Assembly (NCBI GenBank): GCA_017465465.1
Contig: JAFTWE010000007.1
Coordinates: 1 to 55,263 of the forward strand
Length of the DNA: 55,263 nt
Direction of reading: 5' to 3'
From: Clostridia bacterium
GTDB lineage: Bacteria > Bacillota > Clostridia > Oscillospirales > Acutalibacteraceae
Shown here: piece after piece, positions 23,696-32,019 of the stretch
Layout of the letters: each line of letters begins with the position of its first letter
Position numbering within the stretch: position 1 is the first letter of the stretch
Program-made: the position numbers and the translations under genes
Notes under the pieces: model-generated
Told to the model about the DNA's origin: nothing
Databases searched by the model: none
Seen by the model: only the letters and a program-made list of their open reading frames with translations

Positions 23696-24367
23696 ATGAT
23701 TAAAATTCTTATTATAGAAGACGATGCAACTATCGTCAAAAATTTAAGTGAGCTTCTTCGTCAGGAAGGCTTTGAAGCTTGTAGTGCTCTTAACTGTAAG
23801 GAAGCCGAAAATCAATTGGAAACGAAGCAATTTGACCTTGTTTTGCTCGATGTCCTTCTGCCTGACGGAAACGGTTTTGCTCTTTGCAAGAGAATAAAAA
23901 GCATAACCGATTGTCCCGTTATCTTCCTTACCGCTTCAGCCGATGAATTCAGCGTTGTTACAGGGCTTGACATCGGTGCAGACGATTACATTGAAAAGCC
24001 GTACCGTCCGAGAGAGCTTATATCCCGCATTAAATCTGTTCTACGCAGAACGGGTAAAAGCCAGAGTGTGCTGACTTTCGGAAATGTAAGTGTTGATATG
24101 GACAAGGGAATTGTCACAAAAAACGGCAAGGATGTTTTTCTTTCAGCTTTGGAGTACAGACTTTTTCTTGTTTTTCTTAACAATCCCGGTGTAACGCTTA
24201 CAAGAAACAAGCTCCTTTCGGAGATATGGGATATCGCAGGTGACTTTGTCAACGACAACACTTTGACTGTGTATATAAAAAGACTCCGAGAAAAAATTGA
24301 AGACGATATTCAAAACCCTGAAATCATTCTCACAGTCAGAGGTTTAGGATATAAGTTAGGTGAATAA
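23696..24367 (+). CDS. OmpR/PhoB-family response regulator
   Basis: 223 aa from the ATG at 23696. Receiver domain: ILIIEDDATIV (acidic pocket), LVLLDVLLPDGNG (phospho-acceptor Asp), VIFLTASADE and GADDYIEKPYRPREL. C-terminal winged helix: LSALEYRLFLVFLNNPGVTL, then VYIKRLREKIE and TVRGLGYKLG. It overlaps or abuts the histidine kinase gene. By context it activates the adjacent ABC transporter in response to a cell-envelope-active compound, as in BceRS-type systems. Confidence 0.93.
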   Translation: MIKILIIEDDATIVKNLSELLRQEGFEACSALNCKEAENQLETKQFDLVLLDVLLPDGNGFALCKRIKSITDCPVIFLTASADEFSVVTGLDIGADDYIEKPYRPRELISRIKSVLRRTGKSQSVLTFGNVSVDMDKGIVTKNGKDVFLSALEYRLFLVFLNNPGVTLTRNKLLSEIWDIAGDFVNDNTLTVYIKRLREKIEDDIQNPEIILTVRGLGYKLGE

Positions 24368-24368
24368 A

Positions 24369-25373
24369 ATGAATTTTTCCAACAATCCCGAAATCAGAAA
24401 ATTCCTGACAATAACAGTGATACCCTCACTGTTATTATGCTTTATCGCGGCTTTTTACTCGGTCGCTACGGCTGTTTGTGTTTTCGCCGTCAGTGCATTT
24501 TTGATAATCGGCTTCATTGTTTTTACAAGAAAGCGTTATAAAAGAATTAACGCACTCGAAGAAAGTATTGATAAAATTCTTCACGGTAACGAGCAAATTA
24601 ATATCAAGTCCTACGGCGAAGGTGAGCTTTCGATACTTGAAAGCGAGGTGCAGAAAATGCTTGTGCGTCTTCGTGACCAAAAGGATATTCTTGAAAAAGA
24701 ACGCACCTTTCTTGCCGATTCCATTGCCGATATTTCTCACCAATTAAGAACACCGCTTACAAGCATAAATCTTATTTTGTCTCTTATAGAGTCTCCCGAT
24801 ATCTCATCGGAAAGAAGGGATGAGCTTTTAAGAGAACTTTCTTCGCTTATCACAAAAACAGAACACCTTGTTTCTGTTCTTCTAAAAATTTCAAAGCTCG
24901 ATGCAGGAACCGTACAGTTCGAAAAGAAACCGACAGACCTCACTTCTCTTATAAAAAAATCTGCAGAACCACTGATGATACCGATGGATATTAAAAATCA
25001 GAAGCTTATTATAAACACTGATAATGTTTGTCTTGACTGTGACCCCTCTTGGTGCCTTGAGGCTTTCGGAAATATATTGAAAAACTGCACGGAGCACACT
25101 CCCGAAAACGGAGAGATAACCGTAGTTGCAGAAGACACTCCGATTTTTACGGAAATTGTCATCACCGATACGGGTATCGGCATAAACGAAAACGACCTGC
25201 CTCATATTTTTGAACGCTTTTATAAGGGTGAAAATTCATCAAAAGAAAGCTTCGGAGTCGGTCTTAACCTCGCAAATATGATTATTTCGGGTCACAACGG
25301 AACAATAAAAGCTGAAAATGGTCAGCACGGCGGTGCGAAATTTACAATAAGATTTTACAAGCAGGTTGTGTGA
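24369..25373 (+). CDS. Sensor histidine kinase
   Basis: 334 aa from the ATG at 24369 (AGGTGA 5 bases upstream). Two N-terminal membrane helices (about 14-50) with almost no extracellular loop, then a HAMP-like linker, the H-box ADISHQLRTPLTS, N-box FGNILKNCTEHT, G1 ITDTGIGINENDLPHIFERF and G2 FGVGLNLANMI. The missing sensor loop is typical of intramembrane-sensing kinases that read the state of a partner ABC transporter, which fits the genes downstream. Confidence 0.93.
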   Translation: MNFSNNPEIRKFLTITVIPSLLLCFIAAFYSVATAVCVFAVSAFLIIGFIVFTRKRYKRINALEESIDKILHGNEQINIKSYGEGELSILESEVQKMLVRLRDQKDILEKERTFLADSIADISHQLRTPLTSINLILSLIESPDISSERRDELLRELSSLITKTEHLVSVLLKISKLDAGTVQFEKKPTDLTSLIKKSAEPLMIPMDIKNQKLIINTDNVCLDCDPSWCLEAFGNILKNCTEHTPENGEITVVAEDTPIFTEIVITDTGIGINENDLPHIFERFYKGENSSKESFGVGLNLANMIISGHNGTIKAENGQHGGAKFTIRFYKQVV

Positions 25374-25458
25374 CGTTTTTGTAATAATAGAGTCACCGAA
25401 GTGTAATTTTTGATTGGTACAATGAAGCTACAATAAAAAAGAAAAGGAGCAATTCAAT

Positions 25459-26142
25459 ATGGATATTTTAAAAATTGAAAACCTTTCAAAAATTTACGGC
25501 GAGGGCGAAAATCAGGTTAAAGCTCTCGATAATGTAAGCTTCAGCGTACCTAAAGGTCAGTTTGTGGCTATCATCGGTCCGTCAGGCTCGGGAAAAAGTA
25601 CACTTCTGCATATCCTCGGCGGTGTTGATAAGCCCACAAGCGGCAAGGTTTACCTCGACGGGCAGGACGTTTACGCACAAAACGAAGACCAGCTCGCTAT
25701 ATTCCGCCGCAGGCAGGTAGGTCTTATTTATCAATTTTATAACCTCATCCCTGTTCTCAATGTAACGGAAAACATTTCGTTACCCGTACTTATGGACGGC
25801 AAAAAGGTAGACAAAAATTACCTTCGTGAGCTTATTGACCTTCTTTCTCTCACCGGAAGAGAAAAGCATCTTCCCAACGAGCTTTCAGGTGGTCAGCAAC
25901 AGAGAGTTTCTATCGGTAGAGCACTTATTAACAATCCTGCCGTTATGCTTGCCGACGAGCCGACGGGTAACCTTGACTCGAAAAACAGCCACGAAATCGT
26001 TGAACTTCTTAAACTCTCTAACAAAAAATACGGTCAGACACTTATCGTTATCACTCACGATGATTCGATTGCTTTGCAGGCTGACAGAATTATCACCATA
26101 AACGACGGTAAAATTGCGAGTGACAGACTTCTCGTTAAGTGA
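25459..26142 (+). CDS. ABC transporter ATPase (MacB/Bce type)
   Basis: 227 aa. Walker A GPSGSGKSTLLHILGG, Q-loop YQFYNLIPVLNV, signature LSGGQQQR, Walker B VMLADEPTGNLDS, H-loop VITHDD. Belongs to the LolD/MacB/BceA ATPase group. GGAGC upstream of the start; the permease follows 10 bases after. Powers the permease encoded next for removal of, or defence against, peptide antibiotics. Confidence 0.94.
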   Translation: MDILKIENLSKIYGEGENQVKALDNVSFSVPKGQFVAIIGPSGSGKSTLLHILGGVDKPTSGKVYLDGQDVYAQNEDQLAIFRRRQVGLIYQFYNLIPVLNVTENISLPVLMDGKKVDKNYLRELIDLLSLTGREKHLPNELSGGQQQRVSIGRALINNPAVMLADEPTGNLDSKNSHEIVELLKLSNKKYGQTLIVITHDDSIALQADRIITINDGKIASDRLLVK

Positions 26143-26152
26143 GGTGACCGCA

Positions 26153-28969
26153 ATGAATATCTTTAAACAGTTTACCAAACGCTCACTTAAAGAGAACAAA
26201 ACAAGAACTCTTGTTACAATAATCGGCATTATCCTTTCCGTCGCAATGTTTACTGCCACAATAGAGGCTTTTGTAACCGTTCAGGATTACCTCATAAACT
26301 ATGCCGAAATGTATAACGGCAAATATCACGTAGGTTTTTATGATGTTGAATATGGTGATATTTCAAAAATCACTGAGGACGAAAGAGTAGAAAAATATAC
26401 CTTTATTCAGGATATTGGCTATGCCGAAATCGGCTCATCAAATGAATATAAGCCATATCTGTATATCGCAGGTATTCCAACTGATTTTACAGATGTAATG
26501 CCGATACATTTGACAGAAGGCAGACTGCCTCAAAACAGTAATGAAATTGTTATTTCTGACCATCTTTATTCAAATGGTGGCGTACAACTTAAACTTGGTC
26601 AAAAAATTACGCTTCAGGTCGGAGAAAGGCAGTGGACGGAGCTTATAAACATCACCGATGAGGAACGCCAAGAAATTGTCGGTGACTCGTGGCAGAAGTT
26701 AACACAACAAGTTCCTTTAAGAAAAGCTGAAGGTGAAGAATTATCAGAACAACTCATTAATACAAAAGAGAAAACATATACAATTGTAGGCTTTTGTGTG
26801 AGACCGGAACAAACCACTATTGAGCCCTATTCAGCACCCGGTTATACTGCATTCACAATAAATGAGACGGGCAATACCAATACTCAGAGTATTTACACAA
26901 TTCTTGAAAAGCCTTCGGAATACGGAAAATTCAATACAAATATAATTACTTCATTAAAGGTTGACAGCACTATAAATAATGACCTACTTATGTATAGTTT
27001 CAATAGCTTTGATTCCGCTTTTCCTGTATTGGTGTTTGGATTGCTTGCTATTCTAATCGGACTTATCGTTTTCGGTTCAGTTTCGCTTATTTATAATTCG
27101 TTTTCAATTTCCGTAAGCGAGAGAACAAAGCAATTCGGCATTCTTAAAAGTATAGGTGCCACTAAAAAGCAGATAAGAAAATCTGTTCTTTACGAAGCAA
27201 CAGTGCTTTGTATTATCGGCATTCCTATAGGTCTTATTTCCGGTTGTTTAGGTATTGCGATAACCTTCCACTTCTTAAGTGATTCAATTTCAACCGTACT
27301 TGCCGAGTTGACAGACCTTAGAATGCGGTTTGTATTCTCACCGCTTGCAATAATTGCCGCAAGTATAATAAGCTTTGTGACAGTAATCATTTCAGCATAT
27401 ATTCCTGCGAAAAAAGCAATAAAAATTAACCCCATTGAATCTGTCAGACAGTCAAATGAGATTAAGGTAAAACATCGCAGTGTTAAAGTGTCACCGCTTA
27501 CCAAGAAGCTTTTTGGCTTTGAAGCAACACTATCTTCAAAGAACTTCAAAAGAAACAAAAGGAAATATCGTACTACTGTTTTTTCACTTTTTGTGTCCGT
27601 TGTACTTTTTATTTCCGCTTCTTCGCTTTCGACATACTTTACCGATATTGTTGAAGCTCAAAGTCAGGATATGAACTATGATGTTGCCGTAAACATTTTT
27701 AATTACGACGATGACTTTAATCCTTTATATGAAACAGATGATTTCAGAAACAAACTGTGTGAAGGCTTAAAAACTGTTGAGGGTATTGATGAATTTACCA
27801 TTTCTCAACAAATGAGCACAGAATATAACATTGATAAAAAATATATTTCTGAAGAATATCTTGATATGATGTATAAAGAAGTTGAGAGATATTCGGACGA
27901 AACTCAGAATCAGTATTACGGAATGTTCAGATATAACTTCATTGATGATGAAGCTTTCCGAAGACTTCTTAAAGCGGAAGGACTCAGTGAAGAAGGATAC
28001 TTTGACAAAGAAAATCCAAAAGCCCTTGTTTATGATATTGGTACTTATATTTATCAGAATAACAATAAAGAAAAGGTTTATATAGTACCTTTCCTTAACA
28101 CCGATAATCTCTCTTCAACTATTGAGATAACCCAAATTCTTCCTTCTTTTGAGGAAAACGGTAATAAATATTATTATTTGGATGAAACTATAGAAAAAGA
28201 CGGTAAAACCCATTATGTGTATGATATCGTTCGTGACGAGGGTGAAGAATTTGATGAATCAACAAAACGTTATCTGCCGGAAGAAAAAGCTGTAAGTTAT
28301 ATCAACATTTCAATCGGTTCAGTTCTTGATGAAAAGCCATATTTCGCAGGGCACAATACAAACCTTATTTACCCGGAATCTGTAAAAGAAAGCATAATGC
28401 TTGATGAGTATCAGCAAACACACGCTTTTATTCTCTGTGAAGACCACAGCAAGGTTGCAAATGACTTGAGCCGACTGGTTAGGGATATCGGCGGCGACAC
28501 CAATCATGTCAGCGTAGTCGATTACGCAGCGGAAATTGAAAGCATACGAGCACTTGTTACCATCGCAAAGGTTTTGGCATACGGATTTATCGTTCTCATT
28601 TCTTTGATAGCTGCAGCTAATGTCTTTAATACAATTTCAACCAACATTTCACTCAGAAGACGGGAATTTGCAACGCTCAAATCCGTTGGCCTTACAAGCA
28701 AGGGTATGAGAAAAATGATGACATTTGAATCTATCCTTTATGGTGTAAAGAGTCTTATGTTCTCGCTTCCGGTTTCATTGGGAATGACATATCTGGTATA
28801 TCTTGTAGCATCAGACAGTGGTTACGAAATGTCATTTTATGTTCCGTGGGACAAATTCATTATAGCTATTACAAGTGTATTTATAATTGTTGTACTGAGT
28901 ATGGTATATTCAATCAAAAAGGTGAACAAGGAAAACACAGTTGATACACTTAGAAACGAGAATATATAA
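26153..28969 (+). CDS. FtsX/MacB-like ABC transporter permease
   Basis: 938 aa from the ATG at 26153 (GAGGTGA 6 bases upstream). Two FtsX repeats: a first membrane helix at about 18-40, an extracellular domain of about 240 residues, three helices at about 285-410 with the coupling motif SVSERTKQFGILKSIGATKK; then a helix (about 465-485), a second large extracellular domain, and three helices at the C terminus with NISLRRREFATLKSVGLTSK. Eight helices in all. Such permeases act with two-component systems in resistance to bacitracin, lantibiotics and host peptides. Substrate not known. Confidence 0.92.
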   Translation: MNIFKQFTKRSLKENKTRTLVTIIGIILSVAMFTATIEAFVTVQDYLINYAEMYNGKYHVGFYDVEYGDISKITEDERVEKYTFIQDIGYAEIGSSNEYKPYLYIAGIPTDFTDVMPIHLTEGRLPQNSNEIVISDHLYSNGGVQLKLGQKITLQVGERQWTELINITDEERQEIVGDSWQKLTQQVPLRKAEGEELSEQLINTKEKTYTIVGFCVRPEQTTIEPYSAPGYTAFTINETGNTNTQSIYTILEKPSEYGKFNTNIITSLKVDSTINNDLLMYSFNSFDSAFPVLVFGLLAILIGLIVFGSVSLIYNSFSISVSERTKQFGILKSIGATKKQIRKSVLYEATVLCIIGIPIGLISGCLGIAITFHFLSDSISTVLAELTDLRMRFVFSPLAIIAASIISFVTVIISAYIPAKKAIKINPIESVRQSNEIKVKHRSVKVSPLTKKLFGFEATLSSKNFKRNKRKYRTTVFSLFVSVVLFISASSLSTYFTDIVEAQSQDMNYDVAVNIFNYDDDFNPLYETDDFRNKLCEGLKTVEGIDEFTISQQMSTEYNIDKKYISEEYLDMMYKEVERYSDETQNQYYGMFRYNFIDDEAFRRLLKAEGLSEEGYFDKENPKALVYDIGTYIYQNNNKEKVYIVPFLNTDNLSSTIEITQILPSFEENGNKYYYLDETIEKDGKTHYVYDIVRDEGEEFDESTKRYLPEEKAVSYINISIGSVLDEKPYFAGHNTNLIYPESVKESIMLDEYQQTHAFILCEDHSKVANDLSRLVRDIGGDTNHVSVVDYAAEIESIRALVTIAKVLAYGFIVLISLIAAANVFNTISTNISLRRREFATLKSVGLTSKGMRKMMTFESILYGVKSLMFSLPVSLGMTYLVYLVASDSGYEMSFYVPWDKFIIAITSVFIIVVLSMVYSIKKVNKENTVDTLRNENI

Positions 28970-29014
28970 AGTGAGTATCAGTAAAAGTATCCATACTGAT
29001 AAGTGAGGTTCAAA

Positions 29015-29956
29015 ATGAAAGTTCTTGATAACAGTGATAAGCATTTGTTGCCAATCCTACCGCAAATTGTTTTTGATAATACCGGCAAGAAGGTCACTAA
29101 ACTCAAATTTATCGGTGGCGGCAGCTTCGGCAGAGTTTATAAAGCAAAGCTTTCCGATGGTGAAACCATTGCCGTTAAGGCTTACAGAATTCAGGACTCC
29201 CAATTTGCAGAGGCTCAGCAGCTTAATCTTCTCTCTGAAAACACAAGCGTTAAAATGCCAAAAGTTGTTTTTTCCTATGAGGATGAAAAAACGGCAATAT
29301 TGGCTATGACATTTGTTGAAGGAAAGAATGTATTAAATCCGCAATTTTTATTTAAGAGTAAAAAGCAAAAACAACTTTTTGCAAATGATGTTATTGACGG
29401 TATGCTTGAGTGGCATAGCGTAAATGGAGAAAAATTCGGCACACTCACAAATCCTGTTTATGACAGTTGGTATGGGTATTATAAGAAAGAACTTCAAGAG
29501 CCATGGTTGAGAAAGCTTACAAGACTATGTGGAGAGGACAAATTTAGTAAGAAAAAGCTACAGCTTCTTTATGAAGCGACTGAGATTTTTAATAAACTGC
29601 CCGAAGAAACAACTGGACCTGTACTTATCCACAGTGACCTAAATATTATGAATATAATGGCTGACCCTAAAACGCTGAAGCTTACAGCTTTCATTGATCC
29701 TTGCAACAGTATGTGGGCTGACAGAGAATATGATTTGTTTCAGCTTCGTAATATGTGGGGCGATGCATATGGGCTATATGAAACATACAAACAGAAGTAT
29801 CAATTATCGAAATATACGGACTTCAGAGTTGCTTATTATGGTGCAATGCTTGAGGCTTCAATGAGACTTAAGGGCGGTCACATTGTACCACTGTGGGAAG
29901 ATTTAAACATGAACTGCCTGAAAAAAGAGATAAATAAATTAAAAATATTAAATTAA
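29015..29956 (+). CDS. APH/choline-kinase-fold phosphotransferase
   Basis: 313 aa from the ATG at 29015 (GAGG 6 bases upstream). Kinase-like N lobe with a glycine loop IGGGSFGRVYKAKL and lysine in IAVKAYR; catalytic loop LIHSDLNIMNIM (HxDxxxxN) and metal-binding FIDPCNSMWADREYDLFQL. This is the aminoglycoside-phosphotransferase/fructosamine-kinase fold. It phosphorylates a small molecule or sugar; the eukaryotic-kinase-like glycine loop is somewhat unusual. Last gene of the TCS-ABC group, 45 bases after the permease, so it may be part of the same resistance unit. Confidence 0.82.
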   Translation: MKVLDNSDKHLLPILPQIVFDNTGKKVTKLKFIGGGSFGRVYKAKLSDGETIAVKAYRIQDSQFAEAQQLNLLSENTSVKMPKVVFSYEDEKTAILAMTFVEGKNVLNPQFLFKSKKQKQLFANDVIDGMLEWHSVNGEKFGTLTNPVYDSWYGYYKKELQEPWLRKLTRLCGEDKFSKKKLQLLYEATEIFNKLPEETTGPVLIHSDLNIMNIMADPKTLKLTAFIDPCNSMWADREYDLFQLRNMWGDAYGLYETYKQKYQLSKYTDFRVAYYGAMLEASMRLKGGHIVPLWEDLNMNCLKKEINKLKILN

Positions 29957-29970
29957 ACAGATAAAAGTAT

Positions 29971-30004
29971 AGCGACAGTACAGGTAAGAATCCGTACCGT
30001 CGCT
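29971..30004. terminator. Bidirectional terminator between APH-like gene and tnpV
   Basis: AGCGAC-A-GTAC (29971-29981) pairs with GTAC-C-GTCGCT (29994-30004); followed by TTTACTTTTT on the plus strand. Confidence 0.8.
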
Positions 30005-30020
30005 TTTACTTTTTGGTATA

Positions 30021-30386
30021 TCAGGTGTAAATCAATTCCGCATTTATAATTTTTGTTGCTCTGTTTTGAATATTGCTCATTTTCTGCACCCACAACATCT
30101 GATTTTCTGCTTTTAGTTGTTCGGTAATCCCTTCTTTTTCTTTCATCTGTTCAACAAGGGTATCAAACATTTCACTTGCCTGCCTATCGATTTCGGCAAG
30201 GTACTGCCAAAATCTGCCCTCTGCCGTCATAATGGTTACTGTGACTTTCTTGTTCTTCAGCATATAATCCTTATGAAGCATACCCCATTTACCGAGACGA
30301 ACTTTTGCTTCTTCGGATGATAAGATGAGATTCGGAATTAAATAATCACCAACCTGACGATATTGGAATTTGTTTTGGTTTGACAT
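30021..30386 (-). CDS. tnpV: TnpV family protein (element B)
   Basis: 121 aa from the ATG at 30386 (GGAGGA upstream; a longer reading to 30524 has no ribosome binding site). YRQVGDYLIPNLILSSEEAK, LGKWGMLHKDYMLKNKKVTV and MFDTLVEQMKEKEGITEQLK match the element A tnpV throughout. Function unknown; marks the right end of element B. Confidence 0.88.
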   Translation of the reverse strand: MSNQNKFQYRQVGDYLIPNLILSSEEAKVRLGKWGMLHKDYMLKNKKVTVTIMTAEGRFWQYLAEIDRQASEMFDTLVEQMKEKEGITEQLKAENQMLWVQKMSNIQNRATKIINAELIYT

Positions 30387-30470
30387 AAAAAGTCCTCCTT
30401 TAAATTTTGTACTTTCATTGTATAAATTAAAGAAGGATTTGTCTAATGTGCAAATATCAATAAAAAAGAA

Positions 30471-30500
30471 AACCAAGAAAGATTTTACTCTCTCTTGGTT
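30471..30500 (-). terminator. Hairpin upstream of tnpV
   Basis: AACCAAGA (30471-30478) pairs with TCTTGGTT (30493-30500). On the minus strand it is followed by TTTTCTTTTTT, so it stops transcription entering tnpV from the right end of the element. Confidence 0.6.
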
Positions 30501-30548
30501 ATTTCTTTTCCTTCTGCAATGCACGGTGGTTATTATTGACCGTTTTTA

Positions 30549-30585
30549 TAAACTGTCCTTAGTAACCCTCCGCATTGTTCCGAGG
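30549..30585. mobile_element. Right end of element B (attachment-site arm)
   Basis: TAAACTGTCCTTAG (30549-30562) and TCCGAGG (30579-30585), the reverse complement of the left-end blocks at 14243-14278. A shared GGGT also lies 2 bases from the CTAAGG block in both ends. Marks the junction with the chromosome. Confidence 0.6.
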
Positions 30586-30670
30586 ATTTTTTTTACCTCT
30601 TCACTCTTCACTTTACTTTCTTACGGTTTTATGGTAGACTAAATCAGAAAGAAGGCAGGTGAAGTGTTAG

Positions 30671-30967
30671 ATGTTTAAAAAGTGCAAAGAAACCAAGCGC
30701 AAAGTAATGATGTCTATGATTTATAATATCTTACCTGCTGATGTTTGTTTGATGTCTTTTGATTTTAAGGCTCGACTCTTTGATGAGGATTATAGTATAA
30801 AACTCATATATAACGGCACAGAACATTTCTTTAATACCGTCAAGGGAGATATTTTTCATAACGGAAAACGATATTGTAACAGCTCCTATCATTACTTGGA
30901 AAAAGACAGCACATTTTCTAAACTTCTTGATGCTGTCAAAGCCATTTTGGAAGGGGAAAGAAAATGA
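30671..30967 (+). CDS. Small protein of unknown function
   Basis: 98 aa, no recognised family, no signal peptide. MFKKCKETKRKV at the start is basic; the rest looks like a small alpha/beta protein (DYSIKLIYNGTEHFFNTVKG). An internal start at 30707 is possible. Its end overlaps the next gene by 4 bases. First gene after the right end of element B; a promoter-like TTTACT-17-TAGACT precedes it. Confidence 0.6.
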   Translation: MFKKCKETKRKVMMSMIYNILPADVCLMSFDFKARLFDEDYSIKLIYNGTEHFFNTVKGDIFHNGKRYCNSSYHYLEKDSTFSKLLDAVKAILEGERK

Positions 30968-31833
30968 ATTTCTCATTTAAATCTTTTGTTGATGGTAGCT
31001 TTGATTATGATTTTGAAACAGAAACCCACACTTGTCTATGGCTTCGCAATGAAAAAATGGACATCAGCGGGGGAACTATCACCATTGAAGATATTGATAA
31101 ATTAAAAGATTACCCTGATACAGATGTTGTAACCGTTTCAGGATTACACCAAGACACTTTTGAGTATTTTATTAAAACATACGGTGGGCAGTTGAAAGCA
31201 ATTCGCTTTTTCAAAAACAAGTTTGTTGAAGATTGGTCTTTGCTCGGTACTCTTGAGCAGCTTGAATATGTTTATTTCTTTTTTAATCAACGCATTACTT
31301 CGTTGTGGGATATGAGTAAAAATACTTCTTTGACAGGTTTATGCATTGAAGATTTCACACGATTATCATCTATATCAGGAATTGATACCGCTCCTGCATT
31401 GAAAGAGTTCCGAATCGGAAATGCAATTTGGGACAAAATGGTGATTGATAGCTTAATGCCACTTGCACATACAAATATTGAAAACTTTATGTTCTGTGGA
31501 AAATCAATCATAGAAAATGATTTTTCTTTTCTTGGCGGTATGCCAAATATAAAACAATTTGATTTTCCGGCAAATATGCTCACCACCGAACAAGTTGCTT
31601 GGATTGTTTCCAATTTCCCTCATCTGCAAGGGTTTGCGCTCAAACCAATAATTGACAGTGAATTATACAATTCTTCAATGGAATTAGTTCCTGCGGCGGG
31701 TGTTGTGGGCAAACGAAAACCGACATTGATTGTAGAAGGAAATGAAAAGCGCATTGAAAAGTATGTCCGAAATTTTGAAGAACTAAAGAAAAAGTATGTT
31801 GGTGTTCCGTATAAAACAGCTTTCCCTGAATAA
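30964..31833 (+). CDS. Leucine-rich-repeat-like cytoplasmic protein
   Basis: 289 aa, no signal peptide. From about residue 75 there is a series of LRR-like turns: LKAIRFFKNKFVEDWSLLG, LEQLEYVYFFFNQRITSLWD, TSLTGLCIEDFTRLSSISGI, ALKEFRIGNAIWDKMVIDSL, with 20-26 residue spacing. The C terminus is helical. The ATG overlaps the end of the preceding gene. Such short LRR-like proteins often accompany immunity or toxin-related loci in Firmicutes, but no partner toxin is seen here. Confidence 0.65.
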   Translation: MNFSFKSFVDGSFDYDFETETHTCLWLRNEKMDISGGTITIEDIDKLKDYPDTDVVTVSGLHQDTFEYFIKTYGGQLKAIRFFKNKFVEDWSLLGTLEQLEYVYFFFNQRITSLWDMSKNTSLTGLCIEDFTRLSSISGIDTAPALKEFRIGNAIWDKMVIDSLMPLAHTNIENFMFCGKSIIENDFSFLGGMPNIKQFDFPANMLTTEQVAWIVSNFPHLQGFALKPIIDSELYNSSMELVPAAGVVGKRKPTLIVEGNEKRIEKYVRNFEELKKKYVGVPYKTAFPE

Positions 31834-31840
31834 TTTGCTC

Positions 31841-31908
31841 AGATATCCAAATCGATATAACTTACCACAAAAGTCTTGAAACCATGCGGTTTTGAGACTT
31901 TTTCTTTT
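31841..31908 (+). repeat. 65-bp direct repeat/terminator, copy 1
   Basis: Begins AGATATCCAAATCG and contains the terminator AAAGTCT-TGAAACC/GGTTTTG-AGACTTT followed by a T tract. A homologous copy stands at 34493-34556 after the next gene. Together they bracket the GH63-like gene. Confidence 0.75.
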
Positions 31909-32019
31909 TTATTTAAAAGTTCAAAGAGGCTTTGTTTTAGCTTTATTGCATAAATAATAATCCTATGGTATACTTTTGTTAGATTATAAAACTCCACTTT
32001 CTTGAAGCAGGTATCAGAT

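Larger units (their letters stand above)
14243..30585. mobile_element. Element B: 16.3-kb integrated mobilizable element
   Basis: Bounded by imperfect inverted attachment arms at both ends. Contents from left: large serine recombinase, small protein, parB-like, mobV, putative oriT, HEPN operon, two-component system with ABC transporter, APH-like kinase, tnpV. The backbone from parB through the transfer region duplicates element A at the left edge of the window. It has a relaxase but no conjugation machinery, so it is mobilizable rather than self-transmissible. Classified as Tn4451-like by its gene content (recombinase, MobV, TnpV). Confidence 0.65.
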
